Assembly: GCA_964548955.1 (NCBI GenBank)
Contig: CAZJTP010000001.1
Coordinates: 70,299 to 134,298 of the forward strand
DNA: 64,000 nt
Reading direction: 5' to 3'
From: GCA-020344555 sp964548955
GTDB lineage: Bacteria; Planctomycetota; Phycisphaerae; UBA1845
Part shown: positions 53,074-62,395 of the stretch, one piece after another
Numbering within the stretch: position 1 is the stretch's first letter
How the letters are laid out: every line of letters starts with the position of its first letter
Translations under genes and position numbers: made by a program
The notes under the pieces: generated by a model
Told to the model about the DNA's origin: nothing
What the model saw: only the letters and a program-made list of their open reading frames with translations
Databases searched by the model: none

Positions 53074-53659
53074 ATCTCAGGAGGGCGACATGACGACACA
53101 ATGCCACAAAATATGGCAACGCCGCCTACCCTGCGGGCGGCAGCGGGGGCAATTGCCCCGTCGTCAGGTAGGTTCTCAGGTCATCGGCATTCGTTTCGGT
53201 CGGGCTGTGAGCCCGCAGACGCAGCGGGCGTCAGTTGAGCGAGCCGAGTGCCGTGGCCATGGCTGCGCTGATCGGCCGGCGGATCAACCGGACCTGGGAT
53301 GCGTTCCGGCGTTCCCGCCCGCTCCAAAGGACCGCCTAATCGCTATCTTTTCGGAATGCACCCCCGACTGCTCGCCAGGGTTATCGGGGCTTGAGGGAGC
53401 GTTTGTAACCTGTTATGATATCACAGCTTACGTCAATCATCGGACGAGTCACGGGGGGTGAAGGGGTTAACGCACCGGCATGGTCTGCGTAGGCAGCCAA
53501 TAACGTGACTACGGGGCGTGTGTGGAGGGCCGACGTTGTGTCGTCGCCCGCCCGCTCCGGGTCGGAGCCATGAGAAATGGTGGCCGGGCCGTGCTAGCAT
53601 TGGTACCGGTCGCGCAATTGCTACGACCAGGGACGATCGAGTTACGGAAGGAGTATGCC

Positions 53660-54271
53660 ATGAGGCGCGCGAGGATAATCCCGCTTTCAGCCCTGCTTGT
53701 GGCTTTCAGCGCCGCTGCGTTCGCAGGGGGGATCGTCGGGACCGGGCACGATTTCTCGAGCGAGGCGTGGAGCGATGGCCGGATCTGCCTGCCGTGTCAT
53801 GTGCCGCACAACGCACAAGTCGACGAGGACGGCAGCAGCATGGTCCTTTGGAACCATAGTGTTACCAACGAGACATTCATGATGTATACCGGCTTCGCGG
53901 TCGAGCGGATCGATCGGGACCAGGATGAGCAGCCGGGCGGGGGCAGTAAGCTGTGCCTGAGCTGTCACGATGGCGTGACAGCCGTCGATGCCTTCGGTGG
54001 TGGTCTGGAATCCCCGTCGGTGTTCGCAGAGACCTCGCTTGGCACGGACCTGCGGGACGACCACCCGATCGGAGTGCAGTATCCGCCGGATGGATTCGCC
54101 GGTTTCAAGCCGAGGGCCAACCTGCCGCCCGTGAAGCTGATTACCTGGGGCGGCAAGACCGATCGAGTCGAGTGCACCTCGTGCCATGAGCCACACTCGG
54201 ACGACTTCGGCATGTTTCTCCGCATGGACAACACCGGCAGTGCGCTGTGCCTGCAGTGCCACGACAAGTAG
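53660..54271 (+). CDS. Periplasmic tetraheme c-type cytochrome (first of cluster)
   Basis: 203 residues from ATG 53660 with GGAAGGAG 6 bases upstream. Signal peptide IIPLSALLVAFSAAAFAGG. Four CxxCH haem sites: CLPCH, CLSCH, CTSCH and CLQCH, of the doubled-CxxCH type, with SKLCLSCHDGVTA and RVECTSCHEPH as hallmarks. Extra His residues (HPIGVQYPP region, NHSV) could supply axial ligands. Strongly similar in order and spacing to the next gene (54343), so the two are duplicates. Role inferred: electron carrier in the periplasm or on the surface. First gene of the seven-gene cluster. Confidence 0.9.
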   Translation: MRRARIIPLSALLVAFSAAAFAGGIVGTGHDFSSEAWSDGRICLPCHVPHNAQVDEDGSSMVLWNHSVTNETFMMYTGFAVERIDRDQDEQPGGGSKLCLSCHDGVTAVDAFGGGLESPSVFAETSLGTDLRDDHPIGVQYPPDGFAGFKPRANLPPVKLITWGGKTDRVECTSCHEPHSDDFGMFLRMDNTGSALCLQCHDK

Positions 54272-54342
54272 CACCGTTTGAGGCCGCGCGACGGTCTGAC
54301 TGCGACGATTCGACTGACGAACGATAGACGGATGGGGGGGCG

Positions 54343-54975
54343 ATGAGATTTCAAATGGGGCGACTATCGGCGGTATTCGTGGCGGTGCTTGCCGGCGCGG
54401 CAATCTCACAGGACGCCTCGAGGATCGTGAATACGCCGCATAATCTGAACACCGTTGACGTCTGGGGCGTGGTCATCCCGCAGAACCGCATCTGCCTGCC
54501 ATGCCACACGCCGCACAACGCACAGAGGGAGGACAGGGGCGAGAGCCTGGTTCTGTGGAACCATGCGATCACCGAGCAAACGTTCGAGATGTACACCACG
54601 TCGGCGGGCCATAAGGGCGGCCAACCGGAGGGATACAGCAAACTCTGCCTGAGCTGCCACGACGGAGTGACAGCCATCGACAGCTTCGGTGGCAACAACG
54701 GTTTCTTCAATAATGTGAGGATCGCCCCGGATCGTCCCAGCAACCTGGGCACCGACCTGCGAAACGACCACCCGATCGGGGTCCAGTATCCCCCGCCGGA
54801 CTTGACAGGATACCACGACAAAAGCACATTCATGGGTGTGAAGGTGGTGACGGTCAACGGCGTCGACCGGGTGGAATGTACATCCTGCCACGACCCCCAC
54901 AATAATTCGCTCGGAATGTTCCTTCGACAGACGCTAAGCGGGAGCGCGCTTTGCCTCGAGTGTCATGACGAGTAG
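54343..54975 (+). CDS. Periplasmic tetraheme c-type cytochrome (paralogue of preceding)
   Basis: 210 residues from ATG 54343. N-terminal signal (LSAVFVAVLAGAAISQ). Four sites: CLPCH, CLSCH, CTSCH and CLECH. Shared motifs with the preceding protein: LVLWNHAITEQTF/MVLWNHSVTNETF, LGTDLRNDHPIGVQYPP, DRVECTSCHDPH and GSALCLECHDE. Lies 71 bases downstream of it. Likely a second carrier of the same or adjacent redox chain. Confidence 0.9.
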   Translation: MRFQMGRLSAVFVAVLAGAAISQDASRIVNTPHNLNTVDVWGVVIPQNRICLPCHTPHNAQREDRGESLVLWNHAITEQTFEMYTTSAGHKGGQPEGYSKLCLSCHDGVTAIDSFGGNNGFFNNVRIAPDRPSNLGTDLRNDHPIGVQYPPPDLTGYHDKSTFMGVKVVTVNGVDRVECTSCHDPHNNSLGMFLRQTLSGSALCLECHDE

Positions 54976-55112
54976 CTCCGCCCGGAGAGAATGCGAGGGG
55001 CAGAAACGCCGATAACTCCCCGTAGGCGGGCCGGACTGGGCAGGGCGTAGTTGGCGCGTCGCCGGACGGCTGGAAGGCGGAACCGTCGCCACGACCAGGG
55101 AGGTGTCACCCC

Positions 55113-56378
55113 GTGACAGGAAGCCAGCGATATCGGTATTTCCTCCGAAGTTGGCCAATGGCAACGCGGCTAAGACGAGCAAACGCCACCGGGGTCATGG
55201 CCGTTGCCGTGGCCCTGACTGCGGGATGCAACACCCCGGGCAGGACGGAGGCCCCGCTGCTGGTATTCCCGTCACCGCCGGCCGAGCCAAGAATACAATT
55301 CCTGACCTGGGCGAGTGGTGCCCAGGAAGTTGAAGCCCCAAAGAGCGGATTAGCCAAGTTCGTACTCGGCGATGAACCCGAGAACCGTTTGGCGATAGAC
55401 AAGCCCTACGGCCTGGCCGCGCGCGACGGAGTCGTGTACGTGTGCGACACGAAGATGCCAGGCTTGTGCCGTCTGGATTTCAAGAACCAAACCTACACCG
55501 TGTTCGGCGTCCGCGGACCGGGGCGGCTCCGTAAGCCGATCAACCTCGTCATCGACCCGGCCGGATACAAGTTCGTCGCCGACTCGCTGCGCAAGCAGAT
55601 CGTGGTCTTTGGTCCCGACGACGGGTACGTGACGGCCTTCGATGTACCCAAACCGAGCCACCCGGTTGACATCGCACTCTCGGGCAACGAGATCTATGTG
55701 CTCGACAACGACGATACTTGCCAGATCGTCGTAATGGATCGCCAGACGGGCGAGGTGCTCCACACTCTTTGCGGACCGGGTGAGGAGCCGGGGCAGTTCA
55801 GAATACCCAACAGCCTGTGCTTCGGGCCCGAGGGGCACCTGTATGTCAGCGATACCTTGAACTGGCGCATCCAGAAGCTGACCCGTGACGGTGAGCTGGT
55901 CTGGGTCAAAGGGACGCCGGGCCATCGCCTGGGGCAGTTTGGACGTCCCCGGGGTCTTCGGATCGGACCGGAGGGCATCGTCTACGTTGCCGACGCAGCC
56001 ACCGAAATCATCCAGATGTACAACCCGGACGGGCAGATACTCATGCACTTCGGCGGTCCGGGCTCGGTGCCCGGCGCCCTCGTGCTCCCCGCTACCGTCG
56101 CCATCGATGCGACTTCCATCCCGTACTTCAAGCAGTACATCCACGAAGATTTCGACGTCGAGTATCTGCTGTTCGTCAGCAGTCAATACGGTCAACACCT
56201 CATCAGCGTCTACGCCTTCGGCTCCTTCCCCGAAGGCTATCAATTATCGGAGGCGCAGATAGCCTCACTGCCGCCGGTGGATGAGGAGGAGGCTGAAGAA
56301 TCGACAGGCACACCGGCGGGCGCTGACAATACACCAGACCAGGCGGGCGAAGATCAGCGATCAAAGCGGCAGGAATGA
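55113..56378 (+). CDS. NHL-repeat beta-propeller lipoprotein 1
   Basis: 421 residues from GTG 55113, with GGGAGGTG about 8 bases upstream. N-terminal hydrophobic stretch ending in a lipobox (ALTAGC, Cys39). The body has six NHL-type repeats, e.g. KPYGLAARDGVVYVCDTKMPGL, IPNSLCFGPEGHLYVSDTLNWRIQKL and RPRGLRIGPEGIVYVADAATEII, enough for a propeller. C-terminal tail of about 40 acidic/polar residues. Probably outer-membrane or surface lipoprotein; may scaffold cytochromes. Paralogue at 59154. Confidence 0.88.
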   Translation: MTGSQRYRYFLRSWPMATRLRRANATGVMAVAVALTAGCNTPGRTEAPLLVFPSPPAEPRIQFLTWASGAQEVEAPKSGLAKFVLGDEPENRLAIDKPYGLAARDGVVYVCDTKMPGLCRLDFKNQTYTVFGVRGPGRLRKPINLVIDPAGYKFVADSLRKQIVVFGPDDGYVTAFDVPKPSHPVDIALSGNEIYVLDNDDTCQIVVMDRQTGEVLHTLCGPGEEPGQFRIPNSLCFGPEGHLYVSDTLNWRIQKLTRDGELVWVKGTPGHRLGQFGRPRGLRIGPEGIVYVADAATEIIQMYNPDGQILMHFGGPGSVPGALVLPATVAIDATSIPYFKQYIHEDFDVEYLLFVSSQYGQHLISVYAFGSFPEGYQLSEAQIASLPPVDEEEAEESTGTPAGADNTPDQAGEDQRSKRQE

Positions 56379-56381
56379 GTC

Positions 56382-57062
56382 ATGGATGAGCGTCGGTCCT
56401 GCAAACTCACCGCGCAGTGCTCACCAAGCCGGCAGGAAGTATGCCGCACCCGCCCACACCGAGCCGCCCGGCGGGCGGTGATTGTCTCGACTACAACGGC
56501 GGCAGTTCTGATTGCAGCGGCCGCATGCTCGCACGAGGCCGGACATCGGGTGCTCGTGTTCTTCTTCGACGGCGTGCCCCCTCTCGAAACCGGTGTTACC
56601 GATCTTGCGGTCGAGACGGCGGGAGATGCATTGGCGACTACGGCGATCGAACCGCCGCAGCGCGTAAACGCCGCAAAGAGGTTCTACAACCATCCGGCTT
56701 ACAAGCAAAATCGCTGCCCCGAGTGCCACAATGTTGACGGTGGAACGTTGATCAAGACGGCACGCGAGGGACTCTGCCAATCCTGCCATCCCGAGACGCC
56801 GGCGAAGAAGAAGTTCGTCCACGGACCCGTGGCGCTCAACGGCTGCCTGGCGTGTCATCTCTATCACAAGTCGCTGCATCCAAAGGTACTGGTGGCGGAC
56901 GCCCAGACGCTCTGCTTCCACTGCCATGAAGAGGGCGAACTGAGGACCGATGAGCACCACGCAACCATCAAGGAGGAGCGTTGCATCGACTGCCACGACG
57001 CGCACGGCGGTGACGATCGATTCTTCCTTATTCCAAAGGCGGACACGGTTGAGTCTTCATGA
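56382..57062 (+). CDS. Pentaheme c-type cytochrome lipoprotein
   Basis: 226 residues from ATG 56382, only 3 bases after the NHL gene. N-terminal hydrophobic segment with lipobox-like LIAAAACS. Segment GHRVLVFFFDGVPP precedes the haem domain. Five CxxCH sites: CPECH, CQSCH, CLACH, CFHCH and CIDCH, with many non-motif His (LYHKSLH, DEHHATI) as potential axial ligands. The gene is followed after 13 bases (or 46, depending on start) by the barrel gene, suggesting a periplasmic partner of the barrel. Confidence 0.88.
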   Translation: MDERRSCKLTAQCSPSRQEVCRTRPHRAARRAVIVSTTTAAVLIAAAACSHEAGHRVLVFFFDGVPPLETGVTDLAVETAGDALATTAIEPPQRVNAAKRFYNHPAYKQNRCPECHNVDGGTLIKTAREGLCQSCHPETPAKKKFVHGPVALNGCLACHLYHKSLHPKVLVADAQTLCFHCHEEGELRTDEHHATIKEERCIDCHDAHGGDDRFFLIPKADTVESS

Positions 57063-57108
57063 GACGTATTGATCGTTGAACGGAAGCAACGAACATGCTC
57101 GTCGTGCA

Positions 57109-59157
57109 ATGTGGCACGCCGGAGGCGGTCGGCGCGCGCGCCGTTGGATCGTGTGCCTCGCCGCCGGTGCAACCGGCGCGGCATTCCTGGCCGGCTGCCG
57201 CACGCAGCCCAGGGTGTCCGACGGCTTCGAGGAGCTGATGTTCACCGACTTCAAAGCGCATGCGGACTTCGTCGTCAGGCGGCAGGACAGAGAGCAGGAG
57301 TCGAAAACGGAAACCAGTAAGATCCGCTCCAAGGAAACCATCTTCGAGGAAAGTCTGAGCCTGGAGACTAATGGCTATGTGTACCACCCGAACCTGCTCG
57401 AGTTCACGCTCGGCGGAGTGTTCGGGCTGGTGCAGGAGGATTTCGAGGATATCGTCGATGGGCGGAAACGAAACGCGAGCAACAGCGGCGATCTGCTCGA
57501 GTTCGACATGGATGCGCGGATCTTTAAGAAGAAGACTTACCCCATGACAATGTTCGCCCACCGCCGCCGCGGACTTGTCCCTCGCCCTTTCTTGCCCAGT
57601 CTGGAGACGACCACGGCCAACTACGGCTTCACCTGGCAGTACGTCAGCAAGAAAATGCCCAGCAGCCTCCAGTTCAGCTATACCGATGTTAAGCTGAGTC
57701 CGCTGCTGGTGAGCGGGTACGCCGAGGACAAAGGACGACAAAAGAACACGGTGCTGAGATTCGAGACCGGTTACAACTTCAACGATCACCACGTGCTGTC
57801 GCTTGTCTACGAGCACGAATCGGTTGACGAAGAGCCCTTCGAGGTCGATTATGACGCCGACGAGGTCACGCTCACGCATCGGCTGGAGTTCGGCACCGAG
57901 CACCAACACGATCTGCGATCGGAGCTCAACGTCCTGGACCAGCGCGGTACAATCGACATTGATCGGGTCCGCTGGCGCGAGGACCTGCGGCTGAAACACT
58001 CCGACACGTTGCAGTCTCTATTCCAGTGGGAAGTGTTGGACCGGACCCGCGGAAACCGATTGGGCAACGTGCCGGACGTGGAGGAGCGTTCGACTTTGCT
58101 CTCCGGATCGTTGCGGCACCAGCTTTACCAGAGCCTGACTTCGCAGCTCCGCATGTTCGTACGGAAACAGAAATTCGAGCCTGACCTGGACATCACCCGA
58201 TGGGGCGGTCAGATCGACTTCAGCTACCGCAAGACGAATCGTTGGGGTGTGCTGAATGCCAACTACGGTTTCCAGGCCGAGCGTAACGATCACCGCGGTG
58301 CGTCGCAGACGGCCGAGATCGTCGACGAATCGCAGACTTTTCAAGACCCGGACCCGATCACACTTGGCAACCGAAACGTCCTTGTCGGATCCATCTTCAT
58401 CACTGCCGAGGATCGCGTGACCATTTACCAGCGCGGGCGGGACTTTCTGGTGCGGCCCCTCGGCAACCACGTCGAGATTGAGCGCGTTCCGACCGGATAC
58501 ATCGCAGACGGCGAGACGGTTCTTATCGACTACCTGTTCAGCATCGGCGGGACATTCAAACTAGACACCATCGCCCACAACTTCGGCATCCGACAGGACT
58601 TCGAGTGCGGTTTGAAGCCGTATTACCGGTTCGAGTGGCAGGATCAGTCCATCACACCTGCGAGTGCTTCCGGAGCCATTGCGGAGGATATCACGGGGCA
58701 CATCACCGGCGTGGAGTACCGGGATGCCTCGCTGAGACTCTTCGCAGAATACGAAGATCATGATTCAACTATCACTCCGTTCATCAGTACACGTTTGGGG
58801 GCATCCTGCACGCATCGGTTCAAGACCGGTGCGGAGACAAGCCTTCAAACCCGCTGGACCGACACGAGCCACGGCCCACCAACGGAGCGGGACGTCAGGC
58901 TGTTCACGCTGGAAGGTCGACACCGACACCCCATCACACCCAAGCTGATGATCGAGGGTTCAGTGCTCTATCGCAACGGCGAGGACTCGCTCTCCCGTGA
59001 CACCGAGGGAGTGGACGTATCACTCTCTTTGGAATGGTCCGTCCGGCAAACGGACGTCAAGATGAGTTTCGAGTACGGCGATTTTGAGGACGAATTCACG
59101 CGAAATGATTCCACCGCACTATTCATTCACGTAAGGCGAGAGATTTGGCAGCCATGA
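57109..59157 (+). CDS. Predicted outer-membrane beta-barrel protein (conduit candidate)
   Basis: About 682 residues from ATG 57109 (TTG 57076 also possible). N-terminal hydrophobic stretch with a lipobox-like FLAGC. The remainder has continuous alternating-polarity strands with many aromatic residues (YVYHPNLLEFTLGGVFGLVQ, TTANYGFTWQYVSKK, HVLSLVYEHES, SLRHQLYQSLTSQLRMFV, YYRFEWQDQS, LFAEYED), consistent with a large barrel of perhaps 20 or more strands. No family name is certain. Being wedged between cytochrome and NHL genes suggests the porin of a porin-cytochrome complex. The stop overlaps the next start (ATGA). Confidence 0.75.
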   Translation: MWHAGGGRRARRWIVCLAAGATGAAFLAGCRTQPRVSDGFEELMFTDFKAHADFVVRRQDREQESKTETSKIRSKETIFEESLSLETNGYVYHPNLLEFTLGGVFGLVQEDFEDIVDGRKRNASNSGDLLEFDMDARIFKKKTYPMTMFAHRRRGLVPRPFLPSLETTTANYGFTWQYVSKKMPSSLQFSYTDVKLSPLLVSGYAEDKGRQKNTVLRFETGYNFNDHHVLSLVYEHESVDEEPFEVDYDADEVTLTHRLEFGTEHQHDLRSELNVLDQRGTIDIDRVRWREDLRLKHSDTLQSLFQWEVLDRTRGNRLGNVPDVEERSTLLSGSLRHQLYQSLTSQLRMFVRKQKFEPDLDITRWGGQIDFSYRKTNRWGVLNANYGFQAERNDHRGASQTAEIVDESQTFQDPDPITLGNRNVLVGSIFITAEDRVTIYQRGRDFLVRPLGNHVEIERVPTGYIADGETVLIDYLFSIGGTFKLDTIAHNFGIRQDFECGLKPYYRFEWQDQSITPASASGAIAEDITGHITGVEYRDASLRLFAEYEDHDSTITPFISTRLGASCTHRFKTGAETSLQTRWTDTSHGPPTERDVRLFTLEGRHRHPITPKLMIEGSVLYRNGEDSLSRDTEGVDVSLSLEWSVRQTDVKMSFEYGDFEDEFTRNDSTALFIHVRREIWQP

Positions 59158-60206
59158 TCAGCTTCCGTCTTATCGCACTAGTCGTGTCCATGCTTGTTGC
59201 GGCGGGTTGCCATCGCCCGCTAAGACCGATTTTTGACGAGCCCACACCGCCGGTAACATGGCCGGCCGATCCCGCTCGGGCAAGGATCCGGTACGTGGGG
59301 CAGCTCACTTCGTCGGCCGACGTCAAGCCGGCGCGAAAGCCGTTCCAGGGAGTCGTGGACTTCTTCGTGGGGGCGAAGACCCCGGAGCAGCTCTACGGCC
59401 CACGCTCGGTCGTTACCACCGGCGGCGGAAGTAGAGTTTGGATCGCGGATCCCGGCGGGCGCTGCCTGCACCTGTTTGATCTGCAGGATCGGTCTTACAA
59501 GAAAATTGTCCGCGCGGGCAACGAGCGTTTCTTGAGCCCGTCGGATTTGTGTGCCGGGCCCGAGGAAACGATTTTCATCTGTGATTCGGAGAGCATTGCG
59601 ATTCACCAGTTGTCGGGACGTACCGGGGAACTTCGCCGCTCGCTACGCCTGACGGATGACGTGAAGCGACCCGTGGCGCTGCACTATGACGCCAACAGGA
59701 AGGAGCTGTTCATCGTTGACGTGGCCGCCCACAACATCAAAGTCCTCAGCCTTGACGGGCGGCTTATCCGTATCGTCGGTCGACGGGGGAATCGCATTGG
59801 TGAGTTTAACTATCCGTGCGACATCGCCGATGACGGTACGGTCATCTGGATTGCCGACACCGGCAACCAGCGGGTCTGTGGACTGACGCATTCCGGTGAT
59901 CCGGTCGTCACCTTCGGCGAAGCGGGTGACGCCCCGGGGCGGATGGCCCTGCCCAAGGGAATCGCGACCGACAGCGATGGAAACGTGTACGTCGTAGACG
60001 CGCGGTTCGAGAACGTACAGGTTTTCGATCGCACGGGCAATCTGCTGCTCGTCATCGGCGAGGAGGGGATCGGTCCGGGGCAGTTCTGGTTGCCGGGGGG
60101 GATCTTCATTGATCCAAACGACAGAATCTGGATCTGCGACACGTACAATCGGCGGGTCCAGGCCTTCGAACGCATCAAAGACACTCGCCTCGGAGACCAG
60201 CCATGA
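59154..60206 (+). CDS. NHL-repeat beta-propeller lipoprotein 2
   Basis: 350 residues from ATG 59154, overlapping the barrel stop by 4 bases. Lipobox LVAAGC (Cys19). Five to six NHL repeats: LYGPRSVVTTGGGSRVWIADPGG, RPVALHYDANRKELFIVDVAAHNIKVL, YPCDIADDGTVIWIADTGNQRVCGL, LPKGIATDSDGNVYVVDARFENVQVF and LPGGIFIDPNDRIWICDTYNRRVQAF. Shorter than NHL 1 but with the same layout, including a shared FFVGAKTPE/KFVLGDEPE segment after the lipobox. Translationally coupled to the 12-heme cytochrome. Confidence 0.9.
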   Translation: MISFRLIALVVSMLVAAGCHRPLRPIFDEPTPPVTWPADPARARIRYVGQLTSSADVKPARKPFQGVVDFFVGAKTPEQLYGPRSVVTTGGGSRVWIADPGGRCLHLFDLQDRSYKKIVRAGNERFLSPSDLCAGPEETIFICDSESIAIHQLSGRTGELRRSLRLTDDVKRPVALHYDANRKELFIVDVAAHNIKVLSLDGRLIRIVGRRGNRIGEFNYPCDIADDGTVIWIADTGNQRVCGLTHSGDPVVTFGEAGDAPGRMALPKGIATDSDGNVYVVDARFENVQVFDRTGNLLLVIGEEGIGPGQFWLPGGIFIDPNDRIWICDTYNRRVQAFERIKDTRLGDQP

Positions 60207-61921
60207 ATGCCACGTCAAATCATAGGTGCTTTGGGTTGCTCGTGGCGGCGGCTGTATGCTGTACCCAGATTGTGCGGGCTCAGGAACGTGTCGTCGAGAC
60301 GGTGCACAATCTTTCGACCAGCGGCTCGGGCGAGATTCGCGCGGAGTCAGAAGAGCGGGTGTGCGTCTTCTGCCATGCGCCACACAGCACGGCCGGGTCT
60401 ATACCGTTGTGGAATCGTGAGTTTCCGGTCGCGAATTACCGCATCTATCAGTCGTCGACGTTCGACGCCGCTCCGGGGCAGCCCACCGGTGCGAGCAAAC
60501 TTTGCCTGAGTTGTCATGACGGGACAATCGCACTCGGTCGGGTTCTGAGCCGCGCCGATCGGATCCGCATGGTCGGCGGAGACTTCATGCCGGCCGGTCT
60601 CTCGAACCTCGGGACCGATCTGTCCGACGATCACCCGATCAGCTTCTACTACACCGCAGGTCTGGCGGCGTCGGATCGCCAGCTTAAAAGCCCCAACACG
60701 CTGCCGGACAAGATCAAGCTGGATCCGTCAGGGCAACTCCAGTGCACCGCCTGCCACGACCCGCATCACAACAGGTACCGGATGTTCCTGACAATGCGCG
60801 ATGAGTTCGGCGCCCTTTGCACGGTATGTCACGACATGTACGGTTGGTCATCCGGTTCACACAGCACGGCCGGTGAAGCGGTGTCCGGCGCGGCAATGGG
60901 TGACTGGCCGTTCGGCACGGTGATCCAAAACGCCTGCCGCAGTTGCCACCGCAGCCATGCCGCGGGCGGCCGCGAACGCCTGCTCATCTTTGAGAAGGAG
61001 GAGGACAACTGTCTAAGCTGTCACGATGGAAGCGTCGCGCGGTTTGACATCGGCGCCGAAATCGACAAGCCCAGCGCTCACGACCCGCGCCTGTACGTTG
61101 GCATTCACGACCCCGCTGAGACGCTTGCGGGCTCGCAGCCGCATGTCGAGTGCGCCGATTGTCACAACCCTCACGCTGCTGCCGCGCCGACCCAGCAGGA
61201 CTATAATATCGCCATCGGCGCGACAATGCTGAGGGTACCGGGCGTGACCTCGGGCGGCGGTTACGTGCAGGAGGCGCAGTTTGAGTATGAGGTCTGCTAT
61301 CGCTGCCACGCCGACGCGCCGGTTCCGGTCTCGCACCGCATTTCCCGCCAGGCGGATCAGCCGAACCTGCGCCTGAAGTTCAGCTCGACCAATCCCAGCT
61401 TCCACCCGGTGGTAACAGCCGCAGCAAGCACGGACACGGTGAGTCTGGACCCGACCATTCCCAGCGGGACGCTGATCCGCTGCACGGACTGCCACAATAA
61501 CGACACCGGATCCCGGGCGGGCGGCAGCGGGCCCGACGGGCCGCACGGCTCCGTGTACGACTTCCTTCTCGAACACAACTACACCGTGCACGATAACACG
61601 CCCGAATCGGCTTACGACTACGCGCTTTGCTACAAGTGTCACAGGCGCGTCAGTATATTGAACAACGAGAGCTTCCCAAGGCACGCCGAGCACCTGCGAG
61701 ACCGGGACGCACCCTGCAGCGCCTGCCACGATCCGCATGGAATCAGTACCACCGTAGGCGGCGGCTCCGACCACACGCATCTGATCAACTTCGACACCAC
61801 GATCGTACGCCCGCTGACCGGGACTACGCGGACGGCGTTTCGAGACCTCGGACGCTTCGTCGGGAGCTGCACGTTGACGTGCCACGGCCACGACCACAAC
61901 GAACAGGAATACGGCTATTGA
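60203..61921 (+). CDS. Dodecaheme c-type cytochrome (11 CxxCH + 1 CxxxCH)
   Basis: 572 residues from ATG 60203, overlapping the NHL stop by 4 bases. Signal peptide (CFGLLVAAAVCCTQIVRAQ). Eleven CxxCH: CVFCH, CLSCH, CTACH, CTVCH, CRSCH, CLSCH, CADCH, CYRCH, CTDCH, CYKCH and CSACH, then CTLTCH, a CxxxCH variant, close to the C-terminus. The first four haems with surrounding text (SKLCLSCHDGT, LGTDLSDDHPI, LQCTACHDPH) repeat the tetraheme module of the 53660 and 54343 proteins. No lipobox. Likely a long-range electron carrier at or beyond the outer membrane. Confidence 0.92.
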   Translation: MNATSNHRCFGLLVAAAVCCTQIVRAQERVVETVHNLSTSGSGEIRAESEERVCVFCHAPHSTAGSIPLWNREFPVANYRIYQSSTFDAAPGQPTGASKLCLSCHDGTIALGRVLSRADRIRMVGGDFMPAGLSNLGTDLSDDHPISFYYTAGLAASDRQLKSPNTLPDKIKLDPSGQLQCTACHDPHHNRYRMFLTMRDEFGALCTVCHDMYGWSSGSHSTAGEAVSGAAMGDWPFGTVIQNACRSCHRSHAAGGRERLLIFEKEEDNCLSCHDGSVARFDIGAEIDKPSAHDPRLYVGIHDPAETLAGSQPHVECADCHNPHAAAAPTQQDYNIAIGATMLRVPGVTSGGGYVQEAQFEYEVCYRCHADAPVPVSHRISRQADQPNLRLKFSSTNPSFHPVVTAAASTDTVSLDPTIPSGTLIRCTDCHNNDTGSRAGGSGPDGPHGSVYDFLLEHNYTVHDNTPESAYDYALCYKCHRRVSILNNESFPRHAEHLRDRDAPCSACHDPHGISTTVGGGSDHTHLINFDTTIVRPLTGTTRTAFRDLGRFVGSCTLTCHGHDHNEQEYGY

Positions 61922-62071
61922 GTCGCTAGACCAGGCTCTGTTTTTGTGTAGCGAGCAGCGGGCTCAAAGCCCGCGCGGAATCTCCGAGGTAAGCCTTTCT
62001 TCCAAGAGCCCAAAACCGCTACGTGAAATTGAAAAACGCTCTGGTCAATCTGACCTCAGTGTCCGTGGCAA

Positions 62072-62395
62072 TCAATCTGCGTAAGGCGGGCGGGTAGCAC
62101 GGTGTGGGGCCGCAGGTGGCAGGCCGTGGTTGCTGGCGTGTGGCACGGCCTGGCGAAGCCAGACTGTAGCCACACGAACCTCACGCGATGACAGCCAGAC
62201 TTCCCGCCAACGCGGCTGTCGGCTCCACATCTCCGATAGCAGATAGGCGTCGGTCCGGTTCGATTTGACGATCACGCCTTGGGCAACCTCAGGGCTCCAA
62301 CCATCCGATCGGGCAAGACCCTGGTGGTAGGATCCTGCGAAGACGTTTACGCCAGCAAGTTTGTCTCGTCGCGTCGGTGAATCCTGGCTACACAC
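62072..62395 (-). mobile_element. Possible IS110-family transposase remnant
   Basis: A 107-codon minus-strand frame contains VIVKSNRTDAYLLSEMW and WREVWLSSREVRVATVWLRQ, resembling the DEDD-domain stretch of IS110 transposases (KTDRxDAxxLAxLL...PxVWVPxxEVRxLRxLLR). It has no matching N- or C-terminal part. The resemblance is short, so identity is tentative. It lies in otherwise gene-free DNA after the cytochrome cluster. Confidence 0.35.

Noticed and set aside
53522..53659. Upstream extension of the first cytochrome
   Set aside because: No signal-peptide character, and a strong GGAAGGAG site places the start at 53660.
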